DNA of 55,932 nucleotides. Origin: CAYFUL01 sp964346375. GTDB lineage: Bacteria; Bacillota; Clostridia; Tissierellales; Peptoniphilaceae. Made by a program: the position numbers and the translations under genes. This document shows, piece after piece, positions 7,891 through 16,148 of the stretch (position 1 is the stretch's first letter; every line of letters starts with the position of its first letter). The notes under the pieces were generated by a model. It saw only the letters and a program-made list of their open reading frames with translations, ran no database searches and was not told the DNA's origin. The stretch covers positions 1-55,932 of the forward strand of contig CAYFUL010000001.1 of assembly GCA_964346375.1 (NCBI GenBank). Reading direction: 5' to 3'.

Positions 7891-7897
7891 GCATTTC

Positions 7898-7926
7898 TTG
7901 TTTATTTAAATTATTCAGTATATAAT
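7898..7926 (+). promoter_or_regulatory. Sigma-A promoter of pncB
   Basis: TTGTTT (7898-7903), a 17-base spacer, and a perfect TATAAT (7921-7926). It lies just after the terminator and about 35 bases before the pncB start. Confidence 0.75.
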
Positions 7927-7963
7927 TTTACCAAGGTACTTTTTTAAAGAAGAGAGGATAAAA

Positions 7964-9439
7964 ATGAAAGTGGATTGGAGAGAAGAACATAACTATGCGC
8001 TCCTTGCAGATTTTTATGAATTTGCAATGTCAAATGCATACTTAGTATCTGGAATGGGAGATAGAATAGTTTACTTTGATATGTTCTATAGAACTGCACC
8101 AGACGGAGCAAACTATGCAATAATTGCAGGACTAGAACAATTAATAAGCTACTTTGAAAATTTAAGCTTTAGTCAAGATGATATAGACTTTTTAAGAACC
8201 AAGGGAATATTTGACGAAAGGTTCTTAGAATATCTACTGAACTTTAAATTTGAGTGTGATATATGGGCAATGCCAGAGGGGACAATAGCATTTCCGGGAG
8301 AACCATTAATAATAGTAAGGGGCCCAGCAATACAGGCGCAGTTAATCGAAACAATGGTACTACTTTCAATAAACTATCCCTCAATGATTGCGACAAAGGC
8401 AAATAGAATAGTAACAGCTGCACAGGGAAGGCCAGTAACAGAATTTGGGTCACGAAGAGCACAGGGATATTCAGGAGCAAATTTAGGAGCAAGAGCGTCA
8501 TATATAGGAGGCTGTAATGGAACAGCAAACACCCTTGCGGAAAAAATATTTGGCGTACCAGCTCTAGGTACAATGGCACACTCATGGGTACAGATGTTTC
8601 CAACAGAGTACGAAGCATTTAAAACCTACGCAGAGTGTTATCCAAAAACCTGTTTACTATTAGTAGACACCTATGACACATTAAAATCAGGAGTACCAAA
8701 TGCAATAAAGGTATTTAACGAAGTAGTAGTTCCAACTGGAAATAGACCAGTGGGAATACGAATAGACTCAGGAGATATAGCATATCTTTCAAAGGCTGCA
8801 AGAAAGATGCTAGATGAGGCAGGATTTGAAGATGTAAAGATAATGGCATCAAACTCCCTAGACGAATTTACAATACAAGATCTATTTGCACAGGGAGCAA
8901 AGGTAGATATGTTTGGAGTAGGAGAGAGACTAATAACTTCAAAATCAGACCCAGTATTTGGAGGAGTATATAAATTAACAGGAGTAGAAAGTCCAGAAGG
9001 GGAAGTAATACCAACAATAAAGATCTCAGAAAATGTAACGAAAATAACTACGCCAGGATTTAAAAATATATACAGGTTAATGGACAACAAGTCTAAAAAA
9101 GCAATAGCCGATGTAATAACATTACATGACGAAAAAATAGACCACAGTAAAGAGTATGAAATATTCCATCCAACATATACATGGAAGAGAAAAACACTAA
9201 ATAATTTTACAGCAGTGCCATTACTAGAGAGAATATATGAAAAGGGTAAGCTGGTATATGAACTACCAAAACTAGACAGCATAAAACAGAGAGTACAAGA
9301 TCAGCTAGATTCCCTATGGGAGGAGAATAAGAGAATAAGCAGGCCACAGGAATATATTGTGGATTTATCCTATGACCTATGGAAAATAAAAGATGATCTA
9401 CTTTCGAAACATGGAAAACATTTAAAGAAAGGTGATTAG
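7964..9439 (+). CDS. pncB: Nicotinate phosphoribosyltransferase
   Basis: Cytoplasmic NAD-salvage enzyme joining nicotinate to PRPP with ATP coupling to give nicotinate mononucleotide. The 491-aa length fits the long bacterial NAPRTase subgroup. Visible motifs include the N-terminal LLADFYEFAMSNAYL (substrate pocket region), EFGSRRAQG near residue 160 and the IRIDSGDIAYLSKAARKML phosphate-binding segment near residue 265. Start ATG follows AGAGAGG. It has its own promoter and reads into the radical SAM gene with no gap (TAGATG). Codon use is A-ending, similar to the tuf fragment, suggesting strong expression. Confidence 0.95.
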   Translation: MKVDWREEHNYALLADFYEFAMSNAYLVSGMGDRIVYFDMFYRTAPDGANYAIIAGLEQLISYFENLSFSQDDIDFLRTKGIFDERFLEYLLNFKFECDIWAMPEGTIAFPGEPLIIVRGPAIQAQLIETMVLLSINYPSMIATKANRIVTAAQGRPVTEFGSRRAQGYSGANLGARASYIGGCNGTANTLAEKIFGVPALGTMAHSWVQMFPTEYEAFKTYAECYPKTCLLLVDTYDTLKSGVPNAIKVFNEVVVPTGNRPVGIRIDSGDIAYLSKAARKMLDEAGFEDVKIMASNSLDEFTIQDLFAQGAKVDMFGVGERLITSKSDPVFGGVYKLTGVESPEGEVIPTIKISENVTKITTPGFKNIYRLMDNKSKKAIADVITLHDEKIDHSKEYEIFHPTYTWKRKTLNNFTAVPLLERIYEKGKLVYELPKLDSIKQRVQDQLDSLWEENKRISRPQEYIVDLSYDLWKIKDDLLSKHGKHLKKGD

Positions 9440-10306
9440 ATGAAGTACTACGGTAATGTTTACAGACCCCCTAGTGAAGCGAGAAGTCTAATAGTACAGG
9501 CGACAATAGGATGTTCAAATAACGACTGTACATTTTGCGAAATGTACAAGGGCGAACAATTTAGAATAAGAAAAGTAGAAGACGTGCTAGCAGATTTAAA
9601 GGAGATGGTAGAATACTATCCAGACTGGGAGAGGGTATTTATTGCTGATGGAGATGCACTAGTATTAAAGACAGACTACTTAGTACAAATACTAGACTTT
9701 ATTAACGAAAACTACAGAAATATAAAGAGAATATCTGCCTACGCAACAGCAGCAGATATAAATAGAAAGACAGATGAAGAGCTAGCCCTACTAAGAAATA
9801 AGGGACTGGAAATGTTGTATATAGGATTTGAATCAGGAGATGATGAACTCCTAAAAGAAGTCCGTAAAAATATGACAAGGGACGACTATATAAAGTGTAT
9901 GGAAAAGGCAAAGAGGGCAGGCTTTACAACATCAGTAACGATAATAGCAGGCCTCGGAGGAAGAAAAAAATGGAGACAAAATGCCATTAATACTTCAAGC
10001 CTAATAACCATTACAAAACCAGACTACGTTTCATATTTAACTATGAACTTGGCAAAGGGAACAGAGTTATACGACGACTATATAAATGGAAAATTTGAAA
10101 TGCCATCCCCAGAGGAGATACTATACGAAATAAGAGAGTTCTTAGAAAACGTGGACTCTGAAGGAACAGTATTTAGATCAAACCACGCCTCAAATTATGT
10201 GCTACTAAAAGGAACATTAAACGAGGACAGGGAACAATTAATAAAGACAATAGATATGGCGCTGGAGGAAAAATTCTTCCGTCCAGAAGCATATCGAGGA
10301 TTTTAA
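9440..10306 (+). CDS. Radical SAM protein of unknown substrate
   Basis: Radical SAM enzyme of 288 aa. The [4Fe-4S] cysteines are Cys25, Cys30 and Cys33 (GCSNNDCTFC, a CX4CX2C spacing found in one unassigned subgroup that also has EMYKGEQFRIR right after). Further family features are the FIADGDAL segment (about 73-80) and IGFESGDDELLK (about 132-143). The start ATG is adjacent to the pncB stop, so it is coupled to pncB. The substrate is not recognisable; pairing with NAD salvage is suggestive only. A terminator follows. Confidence 0.85.
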   Translation: MKYYGNVYRPPSEARSLIVQATIGCSNNDCTFCEMYKGEQFRIRKVEDVLADLKEMVEYYPDWERVFIADGDALVLKTDYLVQILDFINENYRNIKRISAYATAADINRKTDEELALLRNKGLEMLYIGFESGDDELLKEVRKNMTRDDYIKCMEKAKRAGFTTSVTIIAGLGGRKKWRQNAINTSSLITITKPDYVSYLTMNLAKGTELYDDYINGKFEMPSPEEILYEIREFLENVDSEGTVFRSNHASNYVLLKGTLNEDREQLIKTIDMALEEKFFRPEAYRGF

Positions 10307-10321
10307 TAAGACTTTAAAAAT

Positions 10322-10355
10322 CTGTTGAAGGTGTAAAACTTCAGCAGTTTTTTTT
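10322..10355 (+). terminator. Terminator of the pncB-radical SAM unit
   Basis: CTGTTGAAG, loop of 8, CTTCAGCAG, then a run of T. Nine pairs including one G-U. Confidence 0.88.
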
Positions 10356-10511
10356 ATTTGATAGGTTGTAAAATAAAATGCCTATTCTTTTTATTAGCAT
10401 ATAATGATTTTAATCCTCTAAATTTTTTAAAGGTAAAATTTATTATACCCTGTTAAAATTATTATGAAATTTTTGTAAAGTCCCTAATTTTTTTGTCAAG
10501 GGGTATTTTCG

Positions 10512-10675
10512 TTGATAATCATTCCATTTTGTGGATAAGTTTGTGGATAATTTTATGATTTGTGATATTTGACTTATTTGTAATCTCTCTGTAAATTTTT
10601 ACATTTTTTCCTTTTTTCTGTGGATAATGTTAATAAGTCTGTGAATAATGTTAAACTCACAGTATTTTATCCACA
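10512..10675. repeat. DnaA-box cluster about 28 kb from dnaA
   Basis: Four perfect DnaA boxes (TGTGGATAA or its complement) at 10530-10538, 10542-10550, 10619-10627 and 10667-10675, plus TGTGAATAA at 10640-10648 and the relaxed TGTTAATAA at 10628-10636. The boxes at 10619 and 10628 are directly abutting, and CTGTG(G/A)ATAATGTTAA is repeated, giving an iteron-like look. Surrounding sequence (10356-10815) is very A+T-rich and otherwise shows no gene. Likely a DnaA-binding or titration site; function is inferred. Confidence 0.8.
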
Positions 10676-10815
10676 GTGTTTTTGAAATTTTGTTGATTAT
10701 ATTTTTTATCCTCAACTCTATTTTGAGAATTTTATTCTTCAATAGCCTCTTTATTTTTATTGTCAAGTTTAATTTTTATTTTACTTTCAATACATCTTTT
10801 TTTATGTTATTATAT

Positions 10816-10926
10816 CCTCTAAGGGGAGTAGCTATACTTCTTTGTCGTCATTACGGTTTATCCCGGCAAAGAACCTACGTTGGAAGCAAGACCTTGTTTG
10901 AGTTTTCAAGCAAGGTCATTTTTTAT
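10816..10926 (+). promoter_or_regulatory. yybP-ykoY (Mn2+-sensing) riboswitch with expression-platform terminator
   Basis: The aptamer shows the diagnostic AAGGGGAGTAGC loop (10821-10832), the CGTCATTACGG and CCCGGC helices, and the second conserved loop GGAAGCAAGACC (10882-10893). The GACCTTG that follows pairs with CAAGGTC (10911-10917) in a 12-bp stem followed by T-rich sequence, forming a terminator that shares the GACC of the aptamer loop. Metal binding would therefore be expected to prevent termination and switch the ATPase on, as known for this family. Confidence 0.9.
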
Positions 10927-10940
10927 TTTAGGAGGTTTTA

Positions 10941-13628
10941 ATGGAATGGTATAAAAAAAGTTCGGAGGATTCCCTCGCGGAACTAGGCTCTTCGACAGCT
11001 GGTCTTTCTGTCGTTGAAGCTACTAATAGACTGGAAAAATATGGTAGAAATGAATTAAAAAAGGAACAGAAAAAGCCCTTTATTTTAAAATTAAAGGATC
11101 AATTTTTAGACCCTATGATTTTAATTTTAATTGCCGCTGCTGTTATTTCCTTTGCCATGGGCGAGAAGGCTGACCCTGTTATTATTATGGCTATTGTTAT
11201 TGTAAACGCGGCTCTTTCTATTTACCAAGAGGGTAAGGCTGAAGAGGCTATTGCCGCTCTTGAAAAGATGAGTTCTCCCCTTGCTAAGGTTATTCGTGAC
11301 GGCAAGGATATGGAAATTGACTCTGGGGATATTGTTCCCGGGGACTATGTTATTTTGGAAACTGGTGATATTGTACCGGCAGACCTTAGACTTGTTGAGT
11401 CTTTAAATTTAAAAATCGATGAATCTTCTCTTACTGGTGAATCTGTTCCCGTTGAGAAGAATTCTGATGAAGTTTATTCCGAGGATTTAGGTATTGGTGA
11501 TAGAGAAAATATTGCCTATTCTTCTACTATCGTATCCTATGGTCGTGGTACTGGTGTTGTTATTAGTACTGGAGAGCATACTGAAATTGGTAAGATTGCT
11601 AAAAATATCTCTGCCATTGAAGATGAACCTACTCCTCTTCAGAAAAAACTTGCTGGTCTTTCTAAAACCCTTGGTATTTTAGTTATTATTATCTGTGCCA
11701 TTGTTTTAGTGGTTGGTATTATTTACAAGCACGAATTTATGGAGATGTTACTTATCTCTGTTTCCCTTGCTGTTGCAGCTATTCCCGAGGGACTTCCTGC
11801 TATTGTAACTATTGTTCTTTCAATTGGTATGAAGAAAATGGCTGAGAGAAAGGCTGTTGTTAAAAAACTTCTTGCCGTTGAAACTCTTGGTACTACTACT
11901 GTAATTTGTTCTGATAAAACTGGTACTCTTACACAAAATGAGATGACCGTTACTAAAATCTTTACTGGTGATAGAGAACTTACCGTTACTGGTACTGGGT
12001 ACAATCCTAAGGGAGAGATTCTTGAAAATTCCAATAAGGTTGAAGAATTTATGGAGCTTAATGTCCTTAGTCATATTGCAACTCTTGTTAACGATGCTAA
12101 GCTGGAAATTTCTGATGAGTCTAAGATTATTGGGGACCCTACTGAAGGAGCTCTTCTTACCCTTTCTGAAAAAATTGGTCACTCTATTACAGATACTAAG
12201 AGTAAATTTAAGAGAGTTAATGAAATTCCCTTTGACTCATCTCGAAAGATGATGAGTACTTTCCATGAAGATATTTTTGGTACTAAGGTTGCATCTCTTA
12301 CTAAGGGTGCTCCTGATATTATTCTCTCTAGATGTAGTAGAATTTTAATAGATGGTGAAGTTAAAGATCTTACTGATGATTTAAGAAGTGAAATTCTCTC
12401 TAAAAACTCTGAATTTGCAAGAGAGGCTCTAAGAGTTCTTGCCTATGCCTATAGGGATTATGAGAGTATGCCTAGTGATTTAGACTATGAAAATATTGAG
12501 AATAATATGATCTTCGTCGGTCTTACTGGTATGATTGACCCTGCTAGACCTGAGGCGAAGGAAGCTATTAAGGAATGTAGAAGCGCTGGTATTATTCCTA
12601 TTATGATTACTGGTGACTATTTAGAAACTGCCCTTGCTATTGCAAAGGAACTTGGAATTGCTACTGATGATAGTGAAGCTATTACCGGTAGAGAATTAGA
12701 CGAGCTTTCTCCAGAAGAACTTAGGGAAGTTGTAAAGACTAAGAGAGTTTTCTCTAGAGTTTCTCCAGAGACTAAGGTACAAATTGTAACTGCCCTTCAA
12801 GAAAATGGACACCTTGCTGCAATGACTGGAGACGGTGTAAACGACGCTCCTGCTATTAAAAAGGCAGACATTGGTATTGCAATGGGTATTACTGGAACTG
12901 ACGTTGCAAAATCCACAGCAGAGGTTATTTTAATGGACGATAACTTTGCAACTATTGTCAATGCCGTTGAAGAGGGTAGAGTAATCTACTCCAATATTAA
13001 AAAATTTGTAGGCTATTTACTTTCTTGTAACATTGGAGAAGTACTAATAGTATTAATTGCAATACTAATAGATATTCCAGTTCCATTTGAAGCTATACAG
13101 CTTCTATGGTTAAACCTTGTTACAGATTCATTCCCTGCCCTTGCCCTTGGAGTTGAACCGGGAGACGAGGGAATAATGAACGAAAAACCAAGGGATCCTA
13201 ACGAGCCTATACTGGATAAAAAACTATCCATTACTGTAATTATTCAGTCTATTGCAATTACCATTGCCACTCTTGTAGTTTATATCTATAGTTTAAAAAC
13301 CTATGGAGATACTGGAGATGGACTTGTACTTTCAAGAACTATGGCATTTGCAACTTTAGTTACTGCAGAATTATTAAGATCCTACTCTGCAAGAAGTTTA
13401 AACTGGACCCTATTCCATATAGGACCATTTTCAAATATGACTCTTGTAAAGGGAACTGCTTTTTCATTCTTACTAACTCTACTTGTACTATATGTACCAC
13501 AACTTGAAACACTATTTGACCTTGCAAAACTTGGTATTGGTCATTGGATAATAGTATTAATTGCATCATCTATTCCATTAGTAATTGGAGAGGTGCAAAA
13601 AGTTGTAAGATTTGGAACTGATGGTTAA
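10941..13628 (+). CDS. P-type cation-transporting ATPase (P-IIA, Ca2+/Mn2+ exporter type)
   Basis: Integral-membrane ATPase of 895 aa that likely expels Mn2+ or Ca2+. The domains are an N-terminal cation ATPase domain (1-70), the A-domain TGES motif (about 160-163), the membrane PEGLP motif (282-286), the phosphorylated Asp325 in CSDKTGTLTQNE, the hinge MTGDGVNDAPAIKKAD (about 634-649), and six C-terminal membrane helices. A yybP-ykoY riboswitch controls it, which favours Mn2+. GGAGG lies 5 bases before the ATG. Codon use changes inside the gene: the ten Ile codons in the first 100 residues are all ATT and Ala is mostly GCT, whereas after about 12,780 GCA and ATA become common. Confidence 0.93.
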   Translation: MEWYKKSSEDSLAELGSSTAGLSVVEATNRLEKYGRNELKKEQKKPFILKLKDQFLDPMILILIAAAVISFAMGEKADPVIIMAIVIVNAALSIYQEGKAEEAIAALEKMSSPLAKVIRDGKDMEIDSGDIVPGDYVILETGDIVPADLRLVESLNLKIDESSLTGESVPVEKNSDEVYSEDLGIGDRENIAYSSTIVSYGRGTGVVISTGEHTEIGKIAKNISAIEDEPTPLQKKLAGLSKTLGILVIIICAIVLVVGIIYKHEFMEMLLISVSLAVAAIPEGLPAIVTIVLSIGMKKMAERKAVVKKLLAVETLGTTTVICSDKTGTLTQNEMTVTKIFTGDRELTVTGTGYNPKGEILENSNKVEEFMELNVLSHIATLVNDAKLEISDESKIIGDPTEGALLTLSEKIGHSITDTKSKFKRVNEIPFDSSRKMMSTFHEDIFGTKVASLTKGAPDIILSRCSRILIDGEVKDLTDDLRSEILSKNSEFAREALRVLAYAYRDYESMPSDLDYENIENNMIFVGLTGMIDPARPEAKEAIKECRSAGIIPIMITGDYLETALAIAKELGIATDDSEAITGRELDELSPEELREVVKTKRVFSRVSPETKVQIVTALQENGHLAAMTGDGVNDAPAIKKADIGIAMGITGTDVAKSTAEVILMDDNFATIVNAVEEGRVIYSNIKKFVGYLLSCNIGEVLIVLIAILIDIPVPFEAIQLLWLNLVTDSFPALALGVEPGDEGIMNEKPRDPNEPILDKKLSITVIIQSIAITIATLVVYIYSLKTYGDTGDGLVLSRTMAFATLVTAELLRSYSARSLNWTLFHIGPFSNMTLVKGTAFSFLLTLLVLYVPQLETLFDLAKLGIGHWIIVLIASSIPLVIGEVQKVVRFGTDG

Positions 13629-13693
13629 TATTTTTTTTAAAAAAAATGTCAAAAAATTTCTAACATCAAACTAAATAGTATGTTTATTTAAAT

Positions 13694-13745
13694 GAAGGGG
13701 GACCAGGGGAGAAATAACGCAGTTTCTCCCCTTTGGTCCCCCTTC
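13694..13745. repeat. GC-rich 21-bp inverted repeat
   Basis: Left arm 13694-13714 and right arm 13723-13745 pair over 21 bp with a 2-base bulge and an 8-base loop. Arms begin GAAGGGGGACCA and end TGGTCCCCCTTC. It is strikingly G+C-rich against its surroundings and lacks a T-run, so it is more like a mobile palindromic repeat than a terminator. It adjoins the second palindrome. Confidence 0.75.
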
Positions 13746-13757
13746 AACCCCTCCTAA

Positions 13758-13863
13758 CCCCTCTCGCTCACTAAATGAAAGTTTTCTCGGCAAAGGCTAA
13801 AAATTCCAAACTCGCCCTACGGGCTCAAACATGGAATTTTCTTAACGCCTTTACCTCGAAAAC
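13758..13863. repeat. Palindromic repeat element, related to the sequence at the window's right end
   Basis: GTTTTC (13781-13786) to GAAAAC (13858-13863) frames an imperfect palindrome of 83 bases with inner arms CAAAGGC/CGCCTTT, AAATTCCA/TGGAATTT and CGCCC/GGGC. The reverse complement of 13758-13796 matches 55874-55912 at 35 of 39 positions. The whole gap 13629-13993 contains only this repeat material and A+T-rich DNA, with no gene. Confidence 0.75.
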
Positions 13864-13993
13864 AATGTGGGTTGGGAATATGATTACTATTATAAAAATA
13901 GTTATCTTAGAAAATCTTTAATGAATTATTTTTTAAATTGTGAGTTTAAAATTATACCTATATAATTTGACTTCACTTTGGAATGATGATTTT

Positions 13994-15184
13994 TTATCTC
14001 TGGTTGTAAGCCTCAATTCCTGCAGCTAAAATTTTCATCGCCTTTATTATATCTTCACTATTTAGTACAAATGCAAGGCGCACTTGATTTTTTCCTGTGT
14101 CGTTGTCCTTGTAGAACCCATCTCCCGGAGCCATCATTACTGTTTCTCCATCTACATCAAATTCTTCCAATAGCCACTTTGCAAAATCCTCTGTATTATC
14201 TACAGGAAGTGTAGGCATTACATAAAATGCTCCCTTTGATTTATATACCTTTACTCCCTCTATTTTGGAAAGCTCGTTATAGATTGTATCCCTTCTCTTT
14301 TGATACTCTTCCCTTACTTCTTCGTAGTACTTTGGATCTATTTCATATAGTGCCGCTGCGGCAACTTGCTCTACTGTTGGAGCGGCAAGTCGTCCATTAC
14401 ATAGCTTGTTAATAGAATCGGCTACCTCTTTATTTTTAGTAGCTATTGAACCAATTCTTGCACCACATGCTGAAAATCTCTTTGAAATTGAATCCAGTAG
14501 TAGTAAATTTTCTTCTATTCCCTCTATTTCTCCAAAGCTAGTTACCTTTTCTCCATCAAATACAAATTCTCTGTAAACCTCGTCGGCAATTATAAATAGT
14601 CCATTGTCCTTTGCTATACTTGCAAGTAATTCCACTTCTTCTCTAGTATAAACTGTTCCCGTTGGGTTTGATGGATTTGATAAAAGTATTGCCTTTGTCC
14701 TTGGAGTTATCTTCTCCTCAATTTTCTCCCTCGCCGGAAGTCTATATCCATCTTCTACAAATGTATCAAAGGTTGTAAGTTTTGCCCCTACCATTTGAAT
14801 AAAGCTCATATAATTTGAATAAAATGGGTTACAAGTTAGTACTTCGTCCTCTAAATCAGTTACTGCATATAGGGAAAATAGTAGTGCCTCGCTTCCACCC
14901 TGTGTAATGTAAATATCCCCTTCATCAATATTTATCCCAAGATTTTTATAGTACTTACTTGTTGCAGAAAGTAGCTCTGGTATTCCCTTTGAAGGTGCAT
15001 ATTGAAGTACCCTCTCGCTAAAATTTCCTATTGCATCAAAAAATGCACTTGGAGTTACTACGTCTGGCGCTCCAATATTTAAGTGGTAGACTTTTTTACC
15101 TGCCTTCTTTGCTGCATCTGCATAGGGCGTTAATTTTCGTACTGCGGAGTAGGTCATCTCCTCTGTTCTCTTTGAAATTTTCAT
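13994..15184 (-). CDS. Class I/II PLP-dependent aminotransferase (aspartate aminotransferase-like)
   Basis: Fold-type I aminotransferase of 396 aa from the ATG at 15184. Motifs include LNIGAPDVVTP (substrate loop), LSNPSNPTGTVY, IIADEVYREFVFDG, and the PLP-lysine segment SISKRFSACGARIGS. An upstream ATG at 15202 is in frame, but AAAGGAG lies between the two and positions the 15184 start. The gene follows dnaI closely on the same strand. It probably transfers amino groups between aspartate or aromatic amino acids and 2-oxoglutarate; the exact substrate is unassigned. Confidence 0.9.
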   Translation of the reverse strand: MKISKRTEEMTYSAVRKLTPYADAAKKAGKKVYHLNIGAPDVVTPSAFFDAIGNFSERVLQYAPSKGIPELLSATSKYYKNLGINIDEGDIYITQGGSEALLFSLYAVTDLEDEVLTCNPFYSNYMSFIQMVGAKLTTFDTFVEDGYRLPAREKIEEKITPRTKAILLSNPSNPTGTVYTREEVELLASIAKDNGLFIIADEVYREFVFDGEKVTSFGEIEGIEENLLLLDSISKRFSACGARIGSIATKNKEVADSINKLCNGRLAAPTVEQVAAAALYEIDPKYYEEVREEYQKRRDTIYNELSKIEGVKVYKSKGAFYVMPTLPVDNTEDFAKWLLEEFDVDGETVMMAPGDGFYKDNDTGKNQVRLAFVLNSEDIIKAMKILAAGIEAYNQR

Positions 15185-15194
15185 ATTCTCTCCT

Positions 15195-16148
15195 TTACGC
15201 ATATCTTAAATCCTCACCTATAAACTCTACGATTTTAAACTTACTTGTTAACCTTGAGAATACCCTCTCTGTATAAACTCTATCTAACTCTTCAGGAGTT
15301 AGGTTTGTGGAAATTATTGTCTTTTTTCCCGTAATTAGTCTTTCATTTATTATGTTAAATATCTGCGGAATAGTAAAGTTATTTTGATCTTCACTTCCTA
15401 AATCGTCTATTATTAGTAGCTCTGCATTGTATACCATATTAAATTGCAGTTCCTTTAATTCGTCCTTCTCCCTGTCAAATTTTATACTTCTAAATAGATC
15501 CATTAGTGCAAATGCCGTATAGTATACTACCGATGTATTTCTATCCATTAATTCCTTTGCTATACAGTTTATCATAAATGTCTTACCCAGCCCCGTCTGA
15601 CCATAGAATAGTAAATTCTCGTCATTTTCTTTGTGGAAGTTGTCTATAAAATTTTGGGATAGTTTTTTTATAAAGAGTATATTTTCCCTTGGACTTATTC
15701 CTCCCTCTAGTGGAGTCGCACTAAATAACTTCTCGTTAAAATTTGCAAAGTTCTCTCTTGAAAGTTGGTAGTCCATATTGGATATGGAATATAGCTTCTC
15801 GGAGGTTAAACCCACCATACAGGAGCATTTTTTTGTATCTTCGACATAACCCGTGTCTTTACAAATTGGACAGGAATAAATGGATTCTAGATAGTCATTA
15901 GGAAATCCTTCCTCTACTAATAATTTTTCCTTCTCCAATTTTAATTCTGCAATATTTTCAAGGGCAGTAGCAGTAGAATTTTCATCTACTAGGGAACTTT
16001 TTGCCGCCTCTACTCCTATTTTTGCTATTCTCATATCCCGTTCAAATATTTTTGGAATTTTTTCGTAGACTTCCCTCTTTCTACTCTCCTCTATTCTACT
16101 ATTTTCGTCTCTAATTTTTTCATAGATACTTAGTATATTAAGACTCAT
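15195..16148 (-). CDS. dnaI: Primosomal helicase loader DnaI
   Basis: AAA+ helicase loader of 317 aa that places the replicative helicase at origins in Firmicutes. An N-terminal helical region carries a zinc site CPICKDTGYVEDTKKCSC (Cys93, Cys96, Cys108, Cys110). The AAA+ domain shows Walker A GQTGLGKT (183-190), Walker B ELLIIDDLGSE, sensor 1 IISTN and a C-terminal arginine (RVFSRL). It overlaps the upstream DnaD-domain gene by 11 bases, matching the dnaB-dnaI order of other Firmicutes. Confidence 0.93.
   Translation of the reverse strand: MSLNILSIYEKIRDENSRIEESRKREVYEKIPKIFERDMRIAKIGVEAAKSSLVDENSTATALENIAELKLEKEKLLVEEGFPNDYLESIYSCPICKDTGYVEDTKKCSCMVGLTSEKLYSISNMDYQLSRENFANFNEKLFSATPLEGGISPRENILFIKKLSQNFIDNFHKENDENLLFYGQTGLGKTFMINCIAKELMDRNTSVVYYTAFALMDLFRSIKFDREKDELKELQFNMVYNAELLIIDDLGSEDQNNFTIPQIFNIINERLITGKKTIISTNLTPEELDRVYTERVFSRLTSKFKIVEFIGEDLRYA

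Noticed and set aside
10512..10675. Second chromosomal origin
   Set aside because: dnaA, dnaN, rpmH, parS and the divergence of genes place oriC at 37.7-39.5 kb; the distant cluster is better read as a DnaA-binding site.
10648..10941. Plus-strand frame of 97 codons before the ATPase
   Set aside because: It spans the yybP-ykoY riboswitch and its terminator and has random-like composition.
13629..13650. T8A8 run after the ATPase stop as a terminator
   Set aside because: It would form only A-U pairs with no GC stem.
13694..13745. GC-rich hairpin as the ATPase terminator
   Set aside because: No T-run follows the stem; it fits the repeat element better.
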